From: an uncultured Blautia sp.
GTDB taxonomy: Bacteria; Bacillota; Clostridia; Lachnospirales; Lachnospiraceae
Direction: 5' to 3'
DNA length: 39,133 nt
Assembly (NCBI GenBank): GCA_900541985.1
Contig: UQLX01000021.1
Span: 1-39,133 of the forward strand
Shown: positions 24,581 to 31,294 of the stretch, in pieces
Layout: each line of letters begins with the position of its first letter
Numbering within the stretch: the stretch's first letter is position 1
Made by a program: the position numbers and the translations under genes
Notes under the pieces: model-generated
Told to the model about the DNA's origin: nothing
What the model saw: only the letters and a program-made list of their open reading frames with translations
The model's database searches: none

Positions 24581-24609
24581 TTGACACAGGGTATTCTCTC
24601 TGTTATCAT
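24581..24609 (+). promoter_or_regulatory. Promoter of the DUF2975/XRE module
   Basis: TTGACA (24581-24586), 17-bp spacer, TATCAT (24604-24609). An imperfect dyad TTATC...GATAA overlaps the -10 and may be the binding site of the XRE regulator encoded two genes on, which would make the operon self-regulated. Confidence 0.75.
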
Positions 24610-24675
24610 AAAATTAACGATAAACATTAAATCTTATATGATATTCATAATATTTTATGTAAAGGAGGCACAAAT

Positions 24676-25317
24676 ATGGAAAACTCTGTTATCATCAAAA
24701 TCAACAGACTGGGACATGCCGGTGTCATCATCATCCGCATACTGAAAGCATTTTTTATTTTCTTGCTTGCAGTATCGCTCATCGGACTTTTTACCTGGGG
24801 CTATATTCCCAAAGGTCATGTTACATTCAATTTCATTGACAAAATAATGGTTGAAACAGACTCCCGGCTGGAATCCATGAATCTTCTCAACGCGGAATTA
24901 GGAGATATCACCCTGAATCATTCTGAAGAAACTAAAAACGGCCGCATCTACTGGGGCGAGCATCAGGCGTACTCCCTGAATGATCCCGGAATGCTTATGT
25001 TGCTGCTGGTGATATGCTTTGCTGTTTGCTATGTGGTGCTGCACTACAGCGGAAAGCTGTGCAGAACTATCCGGTACTGCCGTTCTCCCTTTGACCCGGA
25101 AATCATCAACGGCCTGAAAAAACTGGAAATCGCCATGATTCCCTGGGCGCTGGTTTCTGTTTTTACTGACCTCTTCGGCACTGTATTTCTCATGAAAGGC
25201 AAACCGTCTTTTACCATAAACATAAATCAGCTGCTGCCCATACTTATCCTTTATGCCCTGCTTTTTATTTTCCAGTACGGCGCGCAGCTTCAGCAGGAAT
25301 CGGATGAAACACTTTGA
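24676..25317 (+). CDS. DUF2975-type membrane protein 1
   Basis: A 213-residue integral membrane protein with about four helices (about 18-40, 112-133, 150-172, 186-204) and a large polar loop (about 45-105) between the first two. Architecture and neighbours match the DUF2975 family: proteins of unknown role usually encoded beside a small YozG-like XRE regulator. A GxG-free FDPEIINGLKKL segment before helix 3 corresponds to the PF-x-PEN-like motif of the family. AAAGGAGG precedes the ATG. The next gene begins 20 nt later. Confidence 0.7.
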   Translation: MENSVIIKINRLGHAGVIIIRILKAFFIFLLAVSLIGLFTWGYIPKGHVTFNFIDKIMVETDSRLESMNLLNAELGDITLNHSEETKNGRIYWGEHQAYSLNDPGMLMLLLVICFAVCYVVLHYSGKLCRTIRYCRSPFDPEIINGLKKLEIAMIPWALVSVFTDLFGTVFLMKGKPSFTININQLLPILILYALLFIFQYGAQLQQESDETL

Positions 25318-25337
25318 CAAAAGGAGGATATGACATA

Positions 25338-25967
25338 ATGGATAAAATTATTTTTTCAGAAAAACTCCCGGCACAGTCAAAAAACACTTCATTAACTGCC
25401 TGCCGGCATACTGCTGCTTTTCTGAAATGTATTCTGCTTATTTCCATTCTGGGAATCGTTTACTTAACGGCTGCTCCGCTTCTTGCAAAAGCAGGGATCC
25501 TTCCTTTCCGCTATGAATACGCAGACAACTGCCATCGCTTTTTTACCTGGTCTGATATCTGGTACACGGAATTTACTTTACCCTCTGATCAATTTGGACA
25601 GATCATAAATCCTCTGAACGGATACCTGATCCTGGGAATTCTGAAAAGCATATTGATTCTTTTACCTTTTATATTTGTTTTATTTTTCGTAAAACGTATT
25701 TTAGACAGAACTCTGAATGGGCACTCACCTTTTATCCGTGAAACAGAAAAAGACCTTCGTAAAATTTCCCTGATTCTGATTGTCGTGGCTCTGTTTAAAA
25801 ACACACTATATTACGGACTGCTTGAAAAATTTCTTTATCACTCTCTGTCCTTCCGTTTTCCGGACATCAGTTTTGAAATTCTGGCAATGGGAATCCTTTC
25901 CCTGGTTCTTTCGGAAATTTTTCGATACGGTATTGGGCTTCAGGATGAAGCTGATATGACTATATAA
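25338..25967 (+). CDS. DUF2975-type membrane protein 2
   Basis: A 209-residue paralogue of the preceding gene with four predicted helices (about 26-49, 100-118, 142-160, 180-198). It carries the family motif HSPFIRETEKDLRKIS before helix 3. The true start is ATG 25338, since AAGGAGG sits 10 nt upstream; an earlier frame from 25314 has no ribosome site. It is 12 nt before the XRE gene. Two paired DUF2975 proteins may form a heterodimer; function unknown. Confidence 0.72.
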   Translation: MDKIIFSEKLPAQSKNTSLTACRHTAAFLKCILLISILGIVYLTAAPLLAKAGILPFRYEYADNCHRFFTWSDIWYTEFTLPSDQFGQIINPLNGYLILGILKSILILLPFIFVLFFVKRILDRTLNGHSPFIRETEKDLRKISLILIVVALFKNTLYYGLLEKFLYHSLSFRFPDISFEILAMGILSLVLSEIFRYGIGLQDEADMTI

Positions 25968-25979
25968 GGAGAGACACAA

Positions 25980-26195
25980 ATGGCAATTATTTTAAGACTT
26001 GACCGGGTTATGGCAGACCGGAAAATTTCTCTGAATGAGCTGGCAGAAAGAGTTGGCATCTCCAATGTGAATCTTTCCAACCTGAAAACAGGAAAGGTTC
26101 GGGCAATCCGTTTTTCTACCCTTAATGCTATCTGCAGAGAGCTTGACTGTCAGCCCGGAGATATTCTGGAATATGCTCCGGATGAAAGTCCCTGA
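25980..26195 (+). CDS. Small XRE/Cro-type regulator (YozG-like)
   Basis: A 71-residue protein made of a single helix-turn-helix domain: LRLDRVMADRKISLNELAE, RVGISNVNLSNLKTGKVRAI and a C-terminal CQPGDILEY cap, typical of the YozG-like stand-alone XRE family. It is 12 nt after the second DUF2975 gene with AAGGAGAG before the ATG. It probably controls its own operon. Its stop is 5 nt from the stop of the convergent MATE gene. Confidence 0.88.
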   Translation: MAIILRLDRVMADRKISLNELAERVGISNVNLSNLKTGKVRAIRFSTLNAICRELDCQPGDILEYAPDESP

Positions 26196-26200
26196 ATCTT

Positions 26201-27367
26201 TTAAGCTGCTGCTCCGTATCTTTTTCTGTTTTTTATCAGCACGATCACCGCAAACACAGTCACAATCCCTTCCGTCACCGGATAGGACAGCCATACGCCC
26301 CACATTTCAAACACAGCGGACATGATAAAAGCTGCCGGGATGATTACAAACAATCCTCTGAGAAGAGAAATAATCTGTGCCGGAAGCGCCTGTTCTGTAG
26401 AGGTAAAAAACATGGCAGACACAATATTAAATCCTACAAACGGCGCTGCCAGGAAATACAGTCTCAGTCCCTCTTCTGCGATCTTCTGAAGCTGAAGGTC
26501 ATTTTCACTGTTAAATACCGCCGTAATCGGAGATGCAAGGAAAAAGACCATTCCATAGATCACCGCTGCCGTCCCCAACAGGGTTACTATGGCATAGCGC
26601 AGGATCTGTCTGGTACTTTCTGCGTCTCCTTTTCCATAAGAGCGGCTTGCGATCGGCTGCATCCCCTGTGCGATTCCCGTAAATATAGACGTCACCACCA
26701 ATGAAATATTCGTTACTACGCCATAGGCTGCAACTCCCAGATTTCCTCTGATCCCAAGGATAATAAAGTTAAAAACAATAATCACGATCCCGGACGCCAG
26801 TTCTGAGATCAGGGATGGGATTCCCAGTGAAAATGTCGTTCCCGTAAGCCTCAGATCCGGTTTTTCCGGATAAAAATGGAAATTATTTTTTCTGGCGATC
26901 CAGTGTCTGGAAAGCACTCCAATACTGATCACAGGGGACAGCCCTGTTGCAAAGGCAGCTCCAAACATCCCTATTCCCATAGGAAAAATAAAAATATAAT
27001 CCAGAATGATATTGGAAAAACTTCCGGTCAGCATCGCCGTCATGGCAAGTCCCAGCAGTACAAAGATCAGAGCAAAAATCCCAACCAGATACACAGTATT
27101 TGTAAATATCCTGCTTCCCTCTTTTTCCATTTTCTGCCCACGAAAAATAGAATATTTTGTGGTGCCGCCCATTCCCAGCATCATTCCGCAGCCATGCATA
27201 AAGCTATAAGCGGGAATGGCAATATTTAAAGCTGCCAGTCCGTCCGAGCCCAGTCCTTTGGCTATAAAAAAAGTATCTGCCAGTATGTAGCAGGACAGAC
27301 CGACCATCCCCAGAACATTGAGACTGGTATACCTCATAAATTCTCCCAGACATGATGTTTTTTTCAT
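26201..27367 (-). CDS. MATE family efflux transporter, internally deleted
   Basis: A 388-residue member of the MATE multidrug/cation antiporter family; relatives have about 440-450 residues. Residues 1-107 cover helices 1-3 (ADTFFIAKGLG, GMGGTTKYSI), then VLLGLAMTAMLTGSFSNIILDYIFIFP follows at once. In family members a stretch of about 55 residues, including helix 4 and the FVRNDGNP-type loop, lies between those two parts. The rest, including the second half and the end KNRKRYG, is normal. Loss of one helix in frame would invert topology, so the product may be inactive. AAAGGAGGT precedes the ATG. A structured leader lies upstream. Confidence 0.85.
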   Translation of the reverse strand: MKKTSCLGEFMRYTSLNVLGMVGLSCYILADTFFIAKGLGSDGLAALNIAIPAYSFMHGCGMMLGMGGTTKYSIFRGQKMEKEGSRIFTNTVYLVGIFALIFVLLGLAMTAMLTGSFSNIILDYIFIFPMGIGMFGAAFATGLSPVISIGVLSRHWIARKNNFHFYPEKPDLRLTGTTFSLGIPSLISELASGIVIIVFNFIILGIRGNLGVAAYGVVTNISLVVTSIFTGIAQGMQPIASRSYGKGDAESTRQILRYAIVTLLGTAAVIYGMVFFLASPITAVFNSENDLQLQKIAEEGLRLYFLAAPFVGFNIVSAMFFTSTEQALPAQIISLLRGLFVIIPAAFIMSAVFEMWGVWLSYPVTEGIVTVFAVIVLIKNRKRYGAAA

Positions 27368-27395
27368 AAGACCTCCTTTATCTCCTGACGATTCA

Positions 27396-27517
27396 CCAGG
27401 AAAATTTGTACAGAATTTACTACTTTCCTGGCGAAAAATAAAAACGCCAGCATTTTCGCTTTCTAAGACCTACGGCGAAAAAACTGACGTCTTTTTCCTC
27501 TTACCCGGTGGCAGAGG
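27396..27517 (-). promoter_or_regulatory. Structured 5' leader of the MATE gene
   Basis: On the minus strand ahead of the MATE gene several pairs of arms are found (plus-strand positions): CCTCT/AGAGG (27497-27501/27513-27517), AAGAC/GTCTT (27465-27469/27489-27493), TTTTCGC/GCGAAAA (27453-27459/27475-27481), CTGGCG/CGCCAG (27428-27433/27445-27450) and CCAGGAAA/TTTCCTGG (27396-27403/27424-27431). The second and third interleave, giving pseudoknot topology; the last two share bases and exclude each other. This looks like a cis-regulatory RNA, but I cannot assign it to a known riboswitch class. Confidence 0.45.
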
Positions 27518-27654
27518 GATCGTTTCTTTTATTTTATTCGGGTCGTATGATATCACATTTCCAGGCTTCCAGTCAAGTACCGTATTTTTAACAGTAGTTT
27601 TCTGATGCAGGAAATGATAAGATATAGATATAAAAACAGAAAAGGAGTTAGATT

Positions 27655-28434
27655 ATGGATTTTACAAAAGCCGCTCATGCTTTTCAGGAATATCTGAAAG
27701 ACTACGATCAGAATAATGATAAAGTTAAATTAAAAATCGTCCACACTTATGGCGTCGTCCGTCAGGCAGAAGAAATAAGCCGCAGAAAGAAGCTCTGCCC
27801 GGAGGATATCGAACTGGCAAAAATTATTGCTCTTCTCCATGATATCGGCCGTTTTGAGCAGCTGAAACGATTTGACAGCTTTGAACCAGCCACTATGGAT
27901 CATGCTGCCTATGGTGTGGAAATCCTTTTTCAGGAAGGCATGATCCGACGTTTTCTTACCGAAGATCAGTGGGATGATATCATTCGCACTGCCATTGCAA
28001 AACACAGTGATTTTATCCTGGAGAATGTAGCGGATCCCCGCGCACTGCTCCATGCAAAGCTGATCCGCGACGCAGACAAGCTGGATAACTTCCGGGTTAA
28101 GCTGGAAGACGATTTTATGACCTTTATGGGAATCACAGAAGAAGAAACCGGAGCTCTGAAAATCTCTCCCGTGATCTACGAAACAGTTTTCAGAAACAGT
28201 ACGATCCTGTCCTCTGACCGTACCACAAAAATGGATTACTGGGTATCCTATATTGTTCATATCTTTGACCTTAATTTCCGGGAAAGTATGGACATTGTTG
28301 CAGAAAACAACTACATAGAACGTCTGATCCGGAGAGTTCCTTATTCCGATCCGGATACCGCCCGGAAAATGCAGACGATACAGAAACATACGGAAAAGTA
28401 TGTCAGGGAATTTCAGGAAACACCCCTTCTGTGA
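27655..28434 (+). CDS. HD-domain metal-dependent phosphohydrolase
   Basis: A 259-residue soluble HD-superfamily protein. Metal ligands are His30, the HD pair His62-Asp63 in LLHDIGRFEQL, and Asp139/Asp141 in IRDADKLDNFR, in the usual order H...HD...D. HDc proteins hydrolyse nucleotide or other phosphates; the substrate here is unknown. AAAAGGAG precedes the ATG. Its last 22 nt overlap the 3' end of the convergent spmA gene. Confidence 0.88.
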   Translation: MDFTKAAHAFQEYLKDYDQNNDKVKLKIVHTYGVVRQAEEISRRKKLCPEDIELAKIIALLHDIGRFEQLKRFDSFEPATMDHAAYGVEILFQEGMIRRFLTEDQWDDIIRTAIAKHSDFILENVADPRALLHAKLIRDADKLDNFRVKLEDDFMTFMGITEEETGALKISPVIYETVFRNSTILSSDRTTKMDYWVSYIVHIFDLNFRESMDIVAENNYIERLIRRVPYSDPDTARKMQTIQKHTEKYVREFQETPLL

Positions 28435-29042
28435 TCCATAATCTTACAAAATATTACTGCCACTGCTGTACTTACCGCTGTCGCCAGTATGGCAGGCCCT
28501 ACGATAGCCGTCGGATCCACGCTTCCATATCTGGCGCGGTAAGCAATAATATTCACAGGGATCAGCTGCAGAGAAGAAACATTAATGATAAGAAAGGTAC
28601 ACATCTCCCGGCTGGCGGTATGAGAATCCTGTATTTGTACGCTTTTTCCCTGTGGCGGCGTTTCGTTCCTCCTTTTCTCTTCCAGCGCCGACAGTTCTCT
28701 CATGGCGCAAAGTCCGGCGCTGGTACTCGCCCAGGAGATTCCGAATAAATTTGATAGAAAATTCAGAGAAATATAATGGCAGGCAGGAGAATCCGGATTC
28801 AGACGTGGAAACAGAAACTTCAGTATCGGGCGCATTTTCCCTGCCAGCTGTGAAACCAGCCCGGTATTTTCCGCAATCTTCATGATCCCGGTCCACATAG
28901 CGGTGATCCCCGCCATGGCGATACAGAGACTGACTGCCTCCTCTGCCGAAGAAACTACCGCTTCTGTTACCGCCTGAAAATTTCCTGTAAATCCACCGTA
29001 TAAAATTCCGATCAGAAGCATACCGCCCCATAAATATGTCAT
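28413..29042 (-). CDS. spmA: Spore maturation protein A
   Basis: A 209-residue membrane protein of the SpmA/nucleoside-recognition family. Landmarks: the N-terminal MTYLWGGMLLIGILYGGFTGN, SAEEAVSLCIAMAGITAMW, and FPRLNPDSPACHYISLNFLSNLFG, which is diagnostic. It acts with SpmB in spore core dehydration. The ATG at 29042 is chosen by alignment to the family start; the ribosome site (AGGCGG) is weak. The gene would normally be followed by spmB, but here its 3' end overlaps the HD gene and spmB lies 5.9 kb downstream. Confidence 0.93.
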   Translation of the reverse strand: MTYLWGGMLLIGILYGGFTGNFQAVTEAVVSSAEEAVSLCIAMAGITAMWTGIMKIAENTGLVSQLAGKMRPILKFLFPRLNPDSPACHYISLNFLSNLFGISWASTSAGLCAMRELSALEEKRRNETPPQGKSVQIQDSHTASREMCTFLIINVSSLQLIPVNIIAYRARYGSVDPTAIVGPAILATAVSTAVAVIFCKIMDHRRGVS

Positions 29043-29222
29043 TTCTGCCGCCTGTTCTGTATGTTCTCCATATCTTATGCACAGCTGCTTTTCTCTATTC
29101 CTGTTCTCTGAGCATGTCTGATTTCCATATCTCTGCACGGACAATTGTTTCAGAACTTATTTTCACTCCATCGTCATATTATGCATACTTTAAAGAAAAA
29201 CATTTCATTTTACGAGGTTTTT

Positions 29223-30038
29223 ATGGAAATAAAAGGAATTGATCTCAGCTCCTACAACCCTGTTACCAGCTATTCCGCAATTGCAGATTCCGGGATCAAA
29301 GCTGCCATTTTGCGTATCTCTCAGTCTCAGAACAGAATTGATCCTTCTTTTGAAAAAAATTATAAAGGTCTGCGCTATTACGGCATAAGAGTCGGCGTCT
29401 ACAAATACAGCTATGCCCTGAACGAAGCCCAGGCCCGGGAAGAGGCGGAAAAAGTCCTGGAGATCCTGAACAAACGTCCTCTTGATTTCCCCGTTTTTTA
29501 TGATCTGGAGTGGTCCCGGCAGCGCGCTCTGGGTTCTGCCGCTATCACCAGAATCGTAAAAGCCTTCCGCCGCGTTATACTCGACGGCGGGTATCTTTTT
29601 GGCATCTACTGCAATACTGACTGGTATTATCATGTGCTGGATACAAAAAGCCTTCCCTACGACTACTGGCTGGCAGCTTATCCCTATAACGACCGGGGAA
29701 CTCTGGTAGAATCTCTACGCCCGCCTGCAGGTATAGGATGGCAGTACAGCTCCAAAGGGCGGGTTCCCGGAATTTCCGGAAACGTAGATCTCGACGTATT
29801 TCATAAAACATATCCGGTGCGGCCAGCCTCCAGTGGATCTTCCTGTCCGGAACATGACGATCCGAAGCCTTCAGATTATTTTCTTTATACTATCCAGTCC
29901 GGAGATACCCTGACCTCCATCGCCAGAAGGTACAACACCACCGTGCAGAAACTGACAGAGCTGAACCATATCTCTGACCCGGATCTTATCTACGCAGGAA
30001 CCACCCTGAAGATCCCCCGGGAAACGCTGACATCATAA
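29223..30038 (+). CDS. GH25 lysozyme with C-terminal LysM, no signal peptide
   Basis: A 271-residue muramidase-type protein. The GH25 domain (2-195) starts KGIDLSSYNP with catalytic Asp7 and the DxE pair in FYDLEW (Asp94, Glu96), and ends GNVDLDVF. A LysM domain (about 220-266, YTIQSGDTLTSIARRYN) follows a short Pro/Ser linker. No signal peptide is present from ATG 29223, which has ACGAGG upstream, or from the in-frame ATG at 29181. It might act inside the mother cell or spore, be released by lysis, or use another export route. It is divergent from spmA and ends in a strong terminator. Confidence 0.87.
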   Translation: MEIKGIDLSSYNPVTSYSAIADSGIKAAILRISQSQNRIDPSFEKNYKGLRYYGIRVGVYKYSYALNEAQAREEAEKVLEILNKRPLDFPVFYDLEWSRQRALGSAAITRIVKAFRRVILDGGYLFGIYCNTDWYYHVLDTKSLPYDYWLAAYPYNDRGTLVESLRPPAGIGWQYSSKGRVPGISGNVDLDVFHKTYPVRPASSGSSCPEHDDPKPSDYFLYTIQSGDTLTSIARRYNTTVQKLTELNHISDPDLIYAGTTLKIPRETLTS

Positions 30039-30056
30039 ATATTTTTAAATAACATC

Positions 30057-30106
30057 AAAAAACAGGAACTGACATCAATCGAAACGACAATCAGTTCCTG
30101 TTTTTT
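30057..30106. terminator. Bidirectional terminator
   Basis: A 16-bp perfect stem, CAGGAACTGA/TCAGTTCCTG flanked by A6 and T6, with an 18-nt loop, separates the lysozyme gene from the convergent GH2 stump and works on both strands. Confidence 0.93.
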
Positions 30107-30117
30107 ATTATGTTGAT

Positions 30118-30471
30118 CTACCGTATGTCCCAAACACTGCGAAGGCGGATTTCTTCTGGTTTTCCTCGAAGGACCTCCACACTCTTGGCATATACAGGGG
30201 AAGAAACCGTAATATAATTTCCATCTATCTGACAGGTAAGCTGTGGATCCTCATATCGGAAATACTTAGGATAGGAAAAAATCACCGTTCCGGCCGAGAT
30301 CCTGTTTCCATTTTCCCAGGCTTCATGGCTCACATATTGGGTAAATACATCCAGCTCCGGAAGTTCCACTTTAGGAAGCCAGCAGCTTTCCAGCGCCGGG
30401 ACAGAAATCTCTTCCTGCTCTTCTCCTTTTTCCTTTTCTAAAAGATATAAATGTTTTACTTGTTTAAACAT
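30118..30471 (-). pseudogene. C-terminal stump of a GH2 beta-mannosidase-like gene
   Basis: This 117-codon frame matches the C-terminal Ig-like domain of GH2 beta-mannosidases: EEISVPALESCWLPK, then GTVIFSYPKYFRYEDPQL and the closing strand ITVSSPVYAKSVEVL. The catalytic barrel and all active-site residues (roughly 700 residues) are absent. The first codons MFKQVKH are formed by an operator-like repeat, and no ribosome site precedes the ATG, so it is probably not a functional gene. It seems to be the leftover of a deletion that fused a regulated promoter to the gene's last exon-like part. It could instead be an orphan accessory domain, but this is unlikely. Confidence 0.7.
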
Positions 30472-30509
30472 GTTACCTAGAATATACCTTGTCTAAACAT
30501 GTTTGCCAA
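30459..30509 (-). promoter_or_regulatory. Double-operator promoter, likely TreR target
   Basis: Minus-strand -35 TTGGCA (30504-30509) and -10 TATATT (30481-30486) with a 17-bp spacer. A 16-bp site fills the spacer (30488-30503) and is repeated with one mismatch at the expected start (30459-30474). The core TGTTTAAACA is a perfect palindrome with the TGT...ACA layout of GntR/HutC operators. Confidence 0.65.
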
Positions 30510-30517
30510 TACTTTTT

Positions 30518-30549
30518 TAAAAAAAATGGACTGCATTTCTGCAATCCAT
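30518..30549 (-). terminator. Terminator after treR
   Basis: Minus strand ATGGATTGCA/TGCAGTCCAT with a GAAA loop (one T-G pair) followed by eight T; it ends the ileS-glgP-treR message about 19 nt after the treR stop. Confidence 0.9.
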
Positions 30550-30567
30550 TTCATTATTTTATACGTG

Positions 30568-31290
30568 TCAGCGTTTTCTTGTTGCCGTATCCTGAAAACA
30601 GAAATAGTCCGGCCGGTGTCTGGACTGTGTATATTCAAACATCACTCCATCTGCATTATATGTCTGGCTGCTGATCACAGCCAGAAAATCATAATCCTTC
30701 AGATCCAGATATTTTTCATCTATCTCCGTAGCATGCTCTGCAGTCATTTTTCTCTTACTGGTAATAATCTGCATACCTATGGTATTTTCTATATAATCAT
30801 ATACTGACTGCTCACATATCTCCGGTGTCAGACCCGGAACTGCCGATTTCAGAAACATATTTACATCCAAAATCAACGGTTTTCCATCCAGATAACGAAC
30901 CCTCTGCACATAATACAGTTCACTGCCTTCAGGAAATCCCGCTTTTGTACAGATTCTCTTATCGCTGAGAATCTCAGCAAACCGGACTACCCGGGTCTCT
31001 GACTGCTTCTGATTTCTTATGGCAGATTCTTTGAAAGACTCAATTCCTCCAATGGTAAAATTCGTCTGTTCTACCGGCTGATAGATCACACGGACTCCTT
31101 TTCCATGAAGGGACTGCACATAGCCCTCTTCTACCAGATCTCCCACAGCTCTCCGTATGGTGTTTCTGGAACATCCATATATCTGAACCATTGTATTTTC
31201 TGAAGGCAGAAGACTTTGGTACTCATATTCCTGTGTTTCGATTCTTCTTTTTAAATCTTTATAAATACTTTCAAATTTCGATCTGGGCAT
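30568..31290 (-). CDS. treR: TreR-like GntR/HutC-family repressor
   Basis: A 240-residue GntR-family repressor, HutC subfamily. The winged helix at about 5-75 (YQSLLPSENTMVQIYGCSRN, TIRRAVGDLVEEGYVQ, LHGKGVRVIY) leads to a UTRA ligand domain (about 85-235). The segments FTIGGIESFKE, VQRVRYLDGKPLILD, KSAVPGLTPEI and MFEYTQSRHRPDYFCFQDTA are those I recall from trehalose operon repressors, which respond to trehalose 6-phosphate. No tre genes are in the window. It starts 4 nt after glgP and so is co-translated with it. Confidence 0.85.
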   Translation of the reverse strand: MPRSKFESIYKDLKRRIETQEYEYQSLLPSENTMVQIYGCSRNTIRRAVGDLVEEGYVQSLHGKGVRVIYQPVEQTNFTIGGIESFKESAIRNQKQSETRVVRFAEILSDKRICTKAGFPEGSELYYVQRVRYLDGKPLILDVNMFLKSAVPGLTPEICEQSVYDYIENTIGMQIITSKRKMTAEHATEIDEKYLDLKDYDFLAVISSQTYNADGVMFEYTQSRHRPDYFCFQDTATRKR

Positions 31291-31294
31291 AATC

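Noticed and set aside
27396..27560. Known riboswitch class (guanidine, TPP, preQ1, fluoride)
   Set aside because: I could not find the conserved cores of these classes, so only an unassigned structured leader is claimed.
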